A stretch of DNA of 43,035 nucleotides, taken from positions 1-43,035 of the forward strand of contig JAFNIT010000009.1 of the NCBI GenBank assembly GCA_017601345.1, given 5' to 3'. Positions 20,574-29,694 of this stretch are shown one piece after another (positions within the stretch are counted from its first letter, which is position 1; every line of letters begins with the position of its first letter). Below the pieces are notes generated by a model. The model made no database searches. It had not been told where the DNA came from and saw only the letters and a list, made by a program, of their open reading frames with translations. Origin of the DNA: Candidatus Brockarchaeota archaeon. Its GTDB lineage: Archaea; Thermoproteota; EX4484-205; JAAOZP01. A program made the position numbers and the translations under genes.

Positions 20574-21382
20574 ATCCATATATTCCTAAGCCGGTGAAAA
20601 TAATCAGGGTCAAAGACGAGACTCCAGACACTAAGACTATAACAATAGGTCCGAAGCCTTTCGATGAATTCACGCCAGGTCAATTTGCAATGGTAACCGT
20701 CTACGGAGTCGGGGAGGCACCGTTCTCAATATGTTCACCGCCCTCAGACAACAACCTGCAGTTCAGCATTAGGAAGATGGGGAGTGTTACAACAGCTATA
20801 CACGAGGCCTCCCCCGGGGATGAGATCGGTGTCAGGGGACCATACGGCAGGGGCTGGCCCCTAGGAGAAATGAGGAATAGGGATATTCTGCTCGTCGGAG
20901 GTGGAATAGGCTTTGCACCCTTAAGGCCTCTTCTCCTCCACCTTCTTGAAAACAGGAATAAGTATGGGAGAATAGCTGTATGTTACGGAGCCAGATCCCC
21001 CTCACTCCTCATGTATAGGGATGAGTTTGAAGAATGGATGAAGCAAGGAGTTGACCTCTACTTGACTGTTGACGTTGGCGAAGGCGATTGGAAAGGCAAC
21101 GTCGGAGTGGTTACAACAATACTGGACAAACCCAGTTTGAATAAGGCTGAGACAATAGTATGCACATGCGGCCCACCCGTAATGATAAAATTCGTTTTGA
21201 AAAAACTTGTAGAATTAGAATATTCGAAGGAAAATATTTACGCCTCATTAGAGAGCAAGATGAGGTGTGGAGTAGGTAAATGCGGCCACTGTCATTTCGG
21301 GAGTAAACACGTTTGTATAGATGGCCCGGTCTTTAAGTACGATGAGATGGCTACTCTACCAAAAGGCATGTCTCCCTTTTAA
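20564..21382 (+). CDS. FlxA / sulfhydrogenase gamma-like FAD/NAD(P)-binding oxidoreductase
   Basis: FTPGQFAMVTVYGVGEAPFSICS; LLVGGGIGFAPLRPLL; CGPPVMIKFV; C-terminal CGVGKCGHCHFGSKHVCIDGPVF. ATG at 20564 overlaps the previous stop; the ORF track extends upstream to 20495. Confidence 0.88.
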   Translation: MGLNPYIPKPVKIIRVKDETPDTKTITIGPKPFDEFTPGQFAMVTVYGVGEAPFSICSPPSDNNLQFSIRKMGSVTTAIHEASPGDEIGVRGPYGRGWPLGEMRNRDILLVGGGIGFAPLRPLLLHLLENRNKYGRIAVCYGARSPSLLMYRDEFEEWMKQGVDLYLTVDVGEGDWKGNVGVVTTILDKPSLNKAETIVCTCGPPVMIKFVLKKLVELEYSKENIYASLESKMRCGVGKCGHCHFGSKHVCIDGPVFKYDEMATLPKGMSPF

Positions 21383-21593
21383 GGAGACCCATAGGGTTTA
21401 GCATCGGTCCATAGGAGAGGCACCATATAGTAAGATGTTTGTTATAATAGGAGGCGGCGTACCTGTTAGGCCTGACGATCCTCTCTTGATGCTTATATAC
21501 TGAATCCCCTGGATAACGGTGGGGGAAGAATGGTGAGGAGGTCCACTTAACCTCCCCGCCATAGCCGCGTAAGAACAATAAAAATTGTCAGAG

Positions 21594-21643
21594 AAGCCCA
21601 GTTTAAAGTCTGAACGAACGCTACTGTTAACCACTTCCCGACT
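21594..21643 (+). repeat. Imperfect intergenic repeat, copy 1
   Basis: aagcccagtttaaagtctgaacgaacgctactgttaaccacttcccga. Confidence 0.6.
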
Positions 21644-22061
21644 AATCAAAGGTCTTCAAGAGCATTTGGAAAAGATACTTTCTCTTACCAGATATCAGAT
21701 GTATTTAAAATTATTCATAATTAGTCCGTTGATTTTATCGTTATTGATTGTAATGGGTTTTCTTAAAACTGGCGGGGTCTCAATGAAAATACTAGCCATA
21801 TGATTCGAACTTCTATCTTCCTAACTTCATATTCCATAAATCTTACCCGTGAGTTTTGCACGTTGTTCTATGTGTTCGAAGATAAGGGTCCCCATGGGTA
21901 TGGAGGCTGGTATAGGATCATAGTTATAAAACGGGGTAATAGCTCGCTGATTGTAGCTCCTGGATGATGCTGTCCCCTATAGACTCCATGGCATTAGCAA
22001 ACGGGAAGAGGTAGAGGATGTCGCGGATTGGGGCTGGCAATGCTTTAACCGGATAAAGGGA

Positions 22062-22118
22062 AAGCCCGGTTTAAGGGTCTAAGCCTGAACGAACACAACT
22101 GTTAACCACTTCCCGATT
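22062..22118 (+). repeat. Imperfect intergenic repeat, copy 2
   Basis: aagcccggtttaagggtctaagcctgaacgaacacaactgttaaccacttcccga. Confidence 0.6.
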
Positions 22119-22355
22119 GCAATCCTCCAGCCAAGCTGCTGTTTGATATTATCTCCCAGCGGCCTGGTTGAAGGCTGTAACCGGGCTGGTTAACAGCTGC
22201 ACTCGCCCAAGCCTGCTTCCCACGTGCCGGGCAGTAGAAAAATTCGGGTGAAACATAGAAAAGGGTTTCGGATAAACTTCTGTAGTTACTGCTCTAAAAT
22301 TTTCAGTTTCTTAAACCGAATATTTTATAACGGTATGAATAGACTCCAATAATGC

Positions 22356-23027
22356 TTGCCGAACAACAAGTTTAAGGAGGATGTTGAAAACCTGGTTGAT
22401 AGAATAGGGGTCAACACCCCTCCTAGGGTTAGGGAGGAGCTTGAAAGACTGAAGGATAGGTTAATAGAGCTAAGCCAGAAGGGGCTGGTTAAAATAAACC
22501 ATTCTATTATGGAGCTGGTATGTGCCAAGCACTTGATGCTCAAGGGCTATGAGGTTGATGTAGAACATGATTTAGGCGGGGGGCTTGTGTGCGACGTGTA
22601 TGCCGTGAGGGGTGATGGGACACTCGCCGTTGAAATAGAGACTGGTTTCGTACCTCCTGACAATGCTCTAGACCCTGAGCAGTATTGCAGGGCTAGGGTT
22701 GCGAGCAAGATAACCCGGTACAGTGTAAGGGTTGACAAGTTCGGCTTGGGCATTCCTCCATACTATATTCTTCAAATACCGTCTGCACTGGCAATGCCTC
22801 CGAGATTCAGGTCTGTAGAGGCGGTTAAAGAGATTAAGAAGCTCTGCGACCTATACTATAAGAATCCTCCCGTAAGCATCGATGAGGTTAAGAACGCTAG
22901 GCTGCACACTGTTTACGTGATAGATGTGGCGGGTGATATTGTTTCAGAAATCGATCCCGAATTATACGCTTCAATCGCCTCCAGCTTGCTCAACGTAGTC
23001 ATGGTCAGTAGCAAGAGAAGATTATGA
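22356..23027 (+). CDS. Hypothetical protein with restriction-endonuclease-like core (possible PD-(D/E)xK variant)
   Basis: HLMLKGYEVDVEHDLGGGLVCDVYAVRGDGTLAVEIETGF, followed by RARVASKITRYS. Confidence 0.6.
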   Translation: MPNNKFKEDVENLVDRIGVNTPPRVREELERLKDRLIELSQKGLVKINHSIMELVCAKHLMLKGYEVDVEHDLGGGLVCDVYAVRGDGTLAVEIETGFVPPDNALDPEQYCRARVASKITRYSVRVDKFGLGIPPYYILQIPSALAMPPRFRSVEAVKEIKKLCDLYYKNPPVSIDEVKNARLHTVYVIDVAGDIVSEIDPELYASIASSLLNVVMVSSKRRL

Positions 23028-23152
23028 GACAAGCGATTCATCCTTCCTAGCAGCCCAATATCCTATTATTCAATTTTTAAGAGTTTGTGATTAACTTCCT
23101 AATGAAGCTTCCTTTAAAAACCTGTTGCACTGGATAATACTGGATTACTTTA

Positions 23153-23464
23153 TTACTGGGATTGTTTACTGGCTCTCGAAGGTAAAACTATGACTGGAAG
23201 ACCGTTGGAGGGCTCGGGAAGCCCCTTTCTAAACCTTATTCTTACGATGCCATTCTTACCGTGAAGACCCACTACCCTGCCGATAATCTTCTTTCCTCTC
23301 CTTAGGATGCAAGCCACTTTCCTACCCATTAATAGCCTTGCAGCCTCCTCCCTACTGGATACTCCGTCAAATCTTGCTAGATACTGGTGTTTCTTAACGC
23401 TCTTCATTCCCAGTCTAGGTCCTCGTATCACTCCTTGGAGCAGAGTTTCAGCCTGAGTCATCAA
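23153..23464 (-). CDS. rpl35ae: 50S ribosomal protein L35Ae
   Basis: GVIRGPRLGMKSVKKHQYLARFDGVSSREEAARLLMGRKVACILRRGKKIIGRVVGLHGKNGIVRIRFRKGLP. Confidence 0.92.
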   Translation of the reverse strand: MMTQAETLLQGVIRGPRLGMKSVKKHQYLARFDGVSSREEAARLLMGRKVACILRRGKKIIGRVVGLHGKNGIVRIRFRKGLPEPSNGLPVIVLPSRASKQSQ

Positions 23465-23672
23465 GCGATTTTCAGAAAAATCGTTTTTATATGTTTTACT
23501 CCTTATTATTACATTAATGGCCCGATTCTCTTAGAAAAGTTAATATAACACGTTTATATAATGACGATGCTGTGACAAAAAATCAACAAACTCGTTTGGG
23601 ACTAGAAATCCCCCGGCTGGGGAAGTGTTCAGGCAACTATTCTTCTGCTACCGTTATGAGAGGTGTTGCTGA

Positions 23673-24581
23673 ATGATTGTTGCAAACGATATAACAGAAC
23701 TAATAGGTAAAACACCGATGGTTAGGATAAATCGGCTTACAGGTCCGGAGGACGCTACTGTTTACGCTAAGCTCGAATGGTACAACATAGGAGGATCCGT
23801 TAAGGATAGGATGGCTCTCTACTTGATGGAGTATGCTGAAGCCTCTGGGAGGTTGAGTAAAGACAAGGTCATACTGGAAGCCACTTCCGGCAATACTGGG
23901 ATAGCTCTTGCAATGCTTGCCGCAGCCAAGGGATATAGGATTGCGATAGTCATGCCTGAATCTGTAAGCGTCGAGAGGCGTCAGATAATAAGAGCATATG
24001 GTGCTGAGCTTATTCTCTCGCCTGGTAACAAGGGTACGAGTGGGGCAATAGAGTGGAAAAAGAGGCTTCTCAGAGAGGATCCTGAGAAATATGTTGACTT
24101 GGATCAATTCCGGGATCCCGCAAATATTCTTGCCCACTACCAGACGACTGGTAGGGAGATACTTGAACAGACTCAGGGTATTGTCGATATGGTTGTTGTC
24201 GGAATTGGTACGGCAGGAACTGGGGTTGGTGTTTCAATGAGGCTTAAGGAGTTTAACAAAGAAGTAAAGATAGTTGGTGTTACTACTCAGCTCGGAGTAA
24301 GCATACAGGGACTTAGGAATCCAAAGGAGCCATATCCGACAATGCTCTTCAGAAGAGATGCTTTCGACGAAATTGTTGAAATAGATGAGGAAGGTAAGAA
24401 GGAGGCTTTCAAAGTAGTTCGTGAAATCGCTAGGAAAGAAGGATTACTCGTAGGAATGAGCTCCGGGGCAATAATGCTGGTCGCGCTTAAGAAGGCTCGA
24501 GAGCTGGGACGCGGAAAGACTATTGTCGCCGTACTTCCTGATGGCGGAGAGAAGTATTTGAGCACTGGGCTTTTTGACTAG
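23673..24581 (+). CDS. Cysteine synthase / PLP-dependent beta-replacement enzyme
   Basis: [66 protein letters not shown]. Confidence 0.93.
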   Translation: MIVANDITELIGKTPMVRINRLTGPEDATVYAKLEWYNIGGSVKDRMALYLMEYAEASGRLSKDKVILEATSGNTGIALAMLAAAKGYRIAIVMPESVSVERRQIIRAYGAELILSPGNKGTSGAIEWKKRLLREDPEKYVDLDQFRDPANILAHYQTTGREILEQTQGIVDMVVVGIGTAGTGVGVSMRLKEFNKEVKIVGVTTQLGVSIQGLRNPKEPYPTMLFRRDAFDEIVEIDEEGKKEAFKVVREIARKEGLLVGMSSGAIMLVALKKARELGRGKTIVAVLPDGGEKYLSTGLFD

Positions 24582-25180
24582 ATCGATGACGAGGCTTGCT
24601 TCTCACTAGCATAAGCTTCGTGAACAATGCTTCTTGCAAGCAGCCTAGCTACCCTTATTGGCTCAGGAATCCTTCCGAATACAGTGAACTTGTTAAGAAT
24701 ATTCTTAGAATCGAAATCATCCATTCCAACGTTTCTAAAGAATACTTTGAAACCGGTTTTCAGTTTCAATTCCTTTCTCGGCCCCAGCCTCCTATACGCT
24801 TCAATCCTCCTCTCCCAATCCACTGGGAAACGCTTCTTGATCGCTTCCTCAATGCCCTTTGAAGGCCTGTAGGTTACTGCTAATACTGGTTTACCCGTTT
24901 CTTCAAAAACCTTATTGACGTCAACTATGTTGTACATGCTTATGATTACGCCGCTGAGCATTATCAGGTTCACATCCTCTCTCTTCAACGACTTGTAGAG
25001 AGATATTACTGAATCGGTAGCATCGTTTCCGGCTATGGTTGTTTTAGCGAATGAGAAGCCGTCTATGAGAAAATCGCTGCGCATCACCACTCCTGCTAGG
25101 AGAGCGTTCGCAGAATTCTCTCTGAAGCTCTCAGCAACCCCTAATGCTCTTATCGCCTTCTTAGAGGGCTTAACCCTCAT
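24578..25180 (-). CDS. DUF99 (endonuclease V-related) protein
   Basis: AIRALGVAESF, VVMRSDFLIDGFSFAKTTIAGNDATDSVISL, NLIMLSGVIISMYNIVD, PVLAVTYR. Confidence 0.85.
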   Translation of the reverse strand: MRVKPSKKAIRALGVAESFRENSANALLAGVVMRSDFLIDGFSFAKTTIAGNDATDSVISLYKSLKREDVNLIMLSGVIISMYNIVDVNKVFEETGKPVLAVTYRPSKGIEEAIKKRFPVDWERRIEAYRRLGPRKELKLKTGFKVFFRNVGMDDFDSKNILNKFTVFGRIPEPIRVARLLARSIVHEAYASEKQASSSI

Positions 25181-25298
25181 TTCGAAGAAGCTTAATGCTT
25201 TTTCGAATATATGCTTTTCAATTACAACGTTGAAATCGATTAATAGTTTGTTAACTTCTTTTAGACATTTTAATCATTAGATTAAGGGAAATGTTTAT

Positions 25299-25319
25299 TT
25301 CTTACAGACAAACTCTTAT
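25299..25319 (+). promoter_or_regulatory. 21-bp element shared upstream of both TackOD1-like paralogs, copy 1
   Basis: ttcttacagacaaactcttat, identical to 26367-26387. Confidence 0.6.
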
Positions 25320-25362
25320 TACAATAGCGGGGAATAATCATACCAGGGGAAGGGTATTGGGG

Positions 25363-26247
25363 GTGGAATTAACTCCTGGAGAGAAGGCAAGCCTATCATC
25401 ACTCTTGAATAGGAGTGATGTTCAGGCTTTATTAAGGGCTCTTTTAGACGGCTCCATCAGCGTTCTAAAGCCTGTTTTAAACCAAAGTGGTGATTTCTCA
25501 TACCCTGAGGCAGAGAAGATAATGGGAAGCTCATCCCGCGTAGTAAGGGAAATACTAGAAGCGCTTTCAAACGAGGGAATACTCTTAAAAGAGCTGACTA
25601 CAGCAGTACTCTCCTGCCCTCACTGTGGTTGCAGCAAGTTTATTGTAGAACTAACTGACACCTATTCTCCTTCATCCTCAAGGTCTAAGGTGATCGAGAA
25701 CATCGTGAGCGGGCTCCTCGGCAAAAGGCTGGTTTGTGTAAGCGGTCATCATTCGTTCTACGAAAACGAGGGTGTTTCCAGAAAAATCTACTCCTTCAGA
25801 CTCAATCCGGATAAGAGAGACCTGATTGGAAGATGGCTTCTGGATATTACTCCAGTGATAGAATCTCTAAGGGCCAAGGGCTGGAGGGTGGAATCGCCAG
25901 CAAAAATAAGGGGGAAGTCGGGTGTTGAACACACGTTTAGTCTAGCAGTGTCTTATAAAGGAGAATTAAAGGATAGTGTTGATGCTGTTGTTGACATTAT
26001 TGTAAGCGACATATTGGTTGATGAGTCGGCTCTCTCAATAGTTCTGAAGGCTATGGATGTTAATGCTGCTAAGAAACTGTTATTAGTAGTTCCGGGCCTC
26101 ACGGATAAAGCGCGAACTCTTTTCGATTATTATAATACTTTCGATGTCTATGTTCTAGAATGCCAGAATGCCAGTCAAATAAACAATGCTCTATTCGAAA
26201 TACTTATGAGCCTAGCTAAGATTAGGCTTAAAACAGTTCAAATGTAA
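25363..26247 (+). CDS. TackOD1-like/HTH/nuclease-like protein, paralog 1 (zinc-ribbon region shortened)
   Basis: ORF 25291..26247; GTG at 25363 is the more likely start because the upstream part overlaps the shared 21-bp element. CPHCGCSKF; SGVEHTFSLAV; DESALSIVLKAMDVNAAKKLLLVVPGL. Confidence 0.75.
   Translation: MELTPGEKASLSSLLNRSDVQALLRALLDGSISVLKPVLNQSGDFSYPEAEKIMGSSSRVVREILEALSNEGILLKELTTAVLSCPHCGCSKFIVELTDTYSPSSSRSKVIENIVSGLLGKRLVCVSGHHSFYENEGVSRKIYSFRLNPDKRDLIGRWLLDITPVIESLRAKGWRVESPAKIRGKSGVEHTFSLAVSYKGELKDSVDAVVDIIVSDILVDESALSIVLKAMDVNAAKKLLLVVPGLTDKARTLFDYYNTFDVYVLECQNASQINNALFEILMSLAKIRLKTVQM
25411..25562 (+). repeat. 152-bp exact direct repeat, copy 1 (inside paralog 1)
   Basis: aggagtgatgttcaggctttattaaggg...tagtaagggaaatactagaagc, base-for-base identical to 26481-26632. 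Confidence 0.95.
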
Positions 26248-26366
26248 AAAAAATCATCAGATTATTTTATATCAAGAAGATAATATGTCTGTTTTTCCAG
26301 AACACAATCTAACAGTAGTCTCTTTTTTTACAAACAACTAATTGCTAAGTCTTAAGTGAAGTATGC

Positions 26367-26387
26367 TTCTTACAGACAAACTCTTAT
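26367..26387 (+). promoter_or_regulatory. 21-bp shared upstream element, copy 2
   Basis: Identical to 25299-25319. Confidence 0.6.
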
Positions 26388-26429
26388 CTTTTAAGAAGAA
26401 CATCTATACTACGGGGAGAGTGCGGAGGG

Positions 26430-27443
26430 TTGAGAAGCATGGAAGTGTTGGAAAGAATCTCCTTCTCTTCTCTCCTAAACAGGAGTGATGTTCAGGCTTT
26501 ATTAAGGGCTCTTTTAGACGGCTCCATCAGCGTTCTAAAGCCTGTTTTAAACCAAAGTGGTGATTTCTCATACCCTGAGGCAGAGAAGATAATGGGAAGC
26601 TCATCCCGCGTAGTAAGGGAAATACTAGAAGCATTATCTGAAGAAAGCATTCTGCTTAAAGATATATTCGTTCTAACCATCGCTTGTCCATATTGTGGTG
26701 ACAACAGGCTTGTAGTCGAACTGGCCTGTCCCCACTGCGATTCCACGAGGCTTAAGATTGGAGCGACTATTGAACACTTGGAATGCGGATACATAGGTTT
26801 CGAAGAAGATGTTAAAAACATGGTTTGCCCAAAATGTGACAAGCGAATTAGGGCTCTTGGAATAGACTATAGGAAGCCAGGGATAATGTATAGGTGCCTA
26901 TCATGCAAGGAGTTCACAGGGAGCCCCAGGAGGAAATATACGTGTCTAAAAGAGAAGCATGTTTTTTATGAGGACGAAGGTGTTTCAAAAGAAGTATGCT
27001 CATACGGGCTTAACCCTGAGAAGAAGGATTTAATAGGGAAATGGATAATGGATCTTAATCCTGTGGCGGAGGCTCTAATGGCTAAGGGGTTATTGATTAA
27101 AACACCTGCTAAGATAAGAGGAAGGTCAGGTGTTGAACATACTTTCAGCCTCTTTGCTTCTGGGAATAACGGTAACAATATTATTCTTGTAGATGTTCTT
27201 ATTAACGATAAGCCTATAGACGAATCCGCGCTCTCCCTCATATTTAAAGCATTGGATGTAGATGCTTCCAGGAGGGTGATGGTTTTTGTACCCGGATTAA
27301 CGGAAAAGGCAAGAGCTCTCTTCGACTACTATAAGGTATTGCCGAACATGAACATTATCGAGTGTAAGAACATTAATGAAATTAATAATATGGTTTTAGA
27401 TGTTTTAGATAATTTCATCGAAGTAAGTCCTCAAATAATGTAG
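26430..27443 (+). CDS. TackOD1-like/HTH/nuclease-like protein, paralog 2 (full zinc-ribbon array)
   Basis: CPYCGDNRLVVELACPHCDSTRLKIGATIEHLECGYIGFEEDVKNMVCPKCDKRIRALGIDYRKPGIMYRCLSCKEFTGSPRRKYTC, then SGVEHTFSLFASG. Confidence 0.8.
   Translation: MRSMEVLERISFSSLLNRSDVQALLRALLDGSISVLKPVLNQSGDFSYPEAEKIMGSSSRVVREILEALSEESILLKDIFVLTIACPYCGDNRLVVELACPHCDSTRLKIGATIEHLECGYIGFEEDVKNMVCPKCDKRIRALGIDYRKPGIMYRCLSCKEFTGSPRRKYTCLKEKHVFYEDEGVSKEVCSYGLNPEKKDLIGKWIMDLNPVAEALMAKGLLIKTPAKIRGRSGVEHTFSLFASGNNGNNIILVDVLINDKPIDESALSLIFKALDVDASRRVMVFVPGLTEKARALFDYYKVLPNMNIIECKNINEINNMVLDVLDNFIEVSPQIM
26481..26632 (+). repeat. 152-bp exact direct repeat, copy 2 (inside paralog 2)
   Basis: Identical to 25411-25562. 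Confidence 0.95.
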
Positions 27444-27444
27444 T

Positions 27445-28704
27445 ATGCGCAAAAAGCCAAGACTCCAAGACATAGTCTTCATTTTAAACATTGTTTTAAC
27501 TCCAGTATTACTTGTATTGATTATAATGTTAAATAGCATGCTTAAATTATCTTTTGAAAAATTATTTCTATTATGTATGATCTCTTTTATATTCGATTAT
27601 CCTCGCGTTCTCGCTAAGGTTTTCCTCCTTCCTATTACCGAGCGCCTTAGAAAGCCTACTGTGATGAAGAGTGGAATCCATGTATCGGTCATAATACCTG
27701 CGCACAATGAGGAGAGGACTATTGCAGCATGCATAGAATCTGTTCTGGAAAACAAGTATCCTTGGAAACAAGTTATAGTTGTCGATGATGGTTCCACCGA
27801 TAATACCTATAGAATTGCCTCCCGCTATAAAAGTAGGATTACGCTTCTAAAGAGGTCTAAAAGCAGTATGAAAGCATACGCTTTAAACTACGGATTGCAG
27901 GCTGCGAAAGGGGAGGTAGTAGTTACTGTTGATGCAGATACTGTAATCGCCTGGGACTTCCTGAGCTTTGTTGCATCGTATTTCAGCAATCCCTTTATCG
28001 TAGCAGCCAGCGGAAACTTGAGAGTTTTAAACTCAAATTCAAACTTTCTAACCAAATTGCAATCATTCGAGTATGTTGTTGCTTTCGATATAGGAAGGAG
28101 GTTACAATCATTTTTCAACACACTTCTCATAATTCCCGGCGCTGTGGGAGCCATTAGGAAGAGCGTGTTAGAATCGCTGGGCGGCTACGATCCTCTGATA
28201 GGCGAAGACTTTGATGTTACGCTTAAAGTACATAAGGTTAAGGGTCGAGTTATCTTTATGCCTGAAGCATATGCTTGGACAGAGGTTCCGGAGAGCTGGC
28301 GTAGTTGGATGAGGCAGAGAATAAGATGGCACAGGAGCCAGATAAGAATGTTGATAAGACATAGAAACATATTTTTCAAAAGGTCTTTCGGCCTGCCTGG
28401 TTTAATAGGCGCTCCGGATATGTTGCTGATGGATATTCTCATGTTGCTAATCCGCCCGGCCTGGGTCCTCTACTTCCTTCTAACATCTTACAATCCTCTC
28501 ATACTTTGGTTGCTTGTGCTCACTTTATATGCAGTGATGGAGTTCCAAACTTCCTTAAGCACTATTTCCATAGTGGAGTATCCACAAGACGTGAAGTATT
28601 GGTACTTATTCCCAGTGATGTTACTCGTTTACCGTCCTCTATATGCTCTAGTCAGATTCTATTCTTATGCATCTGAGCTGGTCAAGCCTTCGAGAGAATG
28701 GTAA
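27445..28704 (+). CDS. GT2-family membrane glycosyltransferase
   Basis: VSVIIPAHNEERTIAACIESVL, VVDDGSTDNT, VTVDADT, GEDFDVTLK, MRQRIRWHRSQ (QxxRW); terminal TM segments. Confidence 0.9.
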   Translation: MRKKPRLQDIVFILNIVLTPVLLVLIIMLNSMLKLSFEKLFLLCMISFIFDYPRVLAKVFLLPITERLRKPTVMKSGIHVSVIIPAHNEERTIAACIESVLENKYPWKQVIVVDDGSTDNTYRIASRYKSRITLLKRSKSSMKAYALNYGLQAAKGEVVVTVDADTVIAWDFLSFVASYFSNPFIVAASGNLRVLNSNSNFLTKLQSFEYVVAFDIGRRLQSFFNTLLIIPGAVGAIRKSVLESLGGYDPLIGEDFDVTLKVHKVKGRVIFMPEAYAWTEVPESWRSWMRQRIRWHRSQIRMLIRHRNIFFKRSFGLPGLIGAPDMLLMDILMLLIRPAWVLYFLLTSYNPLILWLLVLTLYAVMEFQTSLSTISIVEYPQDVKYWYLFPVMLLVYRPLYALVRFYSYASELVKPSREW

Positions 28705-28713
28705 CTGCTTACT

Positions 28714-29688
28714 TCAAACATTCTTTTTCAAAGTCTCTTCAACGCTTCTGAGTATGTCTCCAGTTAGCCTGACTCCAATCTTCTCGAGCGCTATCAAACA
28801 CGCTCCAGCAACAGGCGGAAAACGTGGAGAGGTTAAATAGGCACGGGGCGCAAGCTTCTTAATCTCATCCTTCAAGGGATTTGTTATAAGCTCTCCTGCT
28901 TTAAAAACTCCTCCTATTAACCCTATTGGAAATTCGTCATCCACCATGCGTAACTTCCTTATCACTCCGCCAAGGGTGTTAGCAAGCTCTCTTGCAGCAT
29001 CACACAGTATTCCTATCGCTACTTTATCGCCATTTCTCGCAGCCTCGGTGACAAGCGGAGCGAGCTTCGCAAACTCCACAATGCTCATCCCCTTGGTATA
29101 AACATGCCATATTATCTCATCAGGCGTTTTCGCATTAAGTCTCTCCATAAGAAGTTTAGTTATGAGAGTGCTCGGCCCCCTTCCCTCGTACTCCATCAGG
29201 GCTGCTACAACGCCTTTCTTAGCTATGTAGAAGCCACTGCCCTCGTCTGCTAGAAGGTACCCCCATCCACCCGCTCTTGCATATTCTCCTCTGCTGTTTA
29301 TGCCTGCTGTAGATGATCCTGTCCCAGCTATTATTATCGCGCTTTCCCCGCCAGCGTTAGTAGCGTAAAGCGCCGCCATAGAATCATGCACAAGGATTAT
29401 TCTTCCAATAGGGAAGCCAGCCATAGCTTCTTCTAAGGCTTTGAAATCAAGGCTGCAATCAAGCCCCGCCATGGATGCGACAACTATCTCAACATCCCTA
29501 CTGCTTACCCCGGCTTTTCTAACTACCTCCAGACATGCTTCCTCCACGGTTTTCCTAGCCTTCTCGATACCAACGTTATGATGGTTCGACGGGCCTTTCT
29601 CAACGTAGGAGACTATTTCGCCGTCAGTTGTTAAGAGTACTGCCTCAGTCTTAGTGCCGCCGCCGTCAACGCCTATGACGTACTTCAA
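28714..29688 (-). CDS. BadF/BadG/BcrA/BcrD ATPase-family (N-acetylglucosamine-kinase-like) kinase
   Basis: YVIGVDGGGTKTEAVLLTTDGEIV, VHDSMAALYATNAGGESAIIIAGTGSS, LLADEGSGFYIAKKGV. Confidence 0.9.
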   Translation of the reverse strand: MKYVIGVDGGGTKTEAVLLTTDGEIVSYVEKGPSNHHNVGIEKARKTVEEACLEVVRKAGVSSRDVEIVVASMAGLDCSLDFKALEEAMAGFPIGRIILVHDSMAALYATNAGGESAIIIAGTGSSTAGINSRGEYARAGGWGYLLADEGSGFYIAKKGVVAALMEYEGRGPSTLITKLLMERLNAKTPDEIIWHVYTKGMSIVEFAKLAPLVTEAARNGDKVAIGILCDAARELANTLGGVIRKLRMVDDEFPIGLIGGVFKAGELITNPLKDEIKKLAPRAYLTSPRFPPVAGACLIALEKIGVRLTGDILRSVEETLKKNV

Positions 29689-29694
29689 GATACT

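Noticed and set aside
21860-22235. Possible SRP RNA or RNase P RNA in a gene-poor, partly GC-rich region
   Set aside because: I could not find the conserved SRP helix 8 or RNase P core motifs on either strand; decayed coding sequence fits better.
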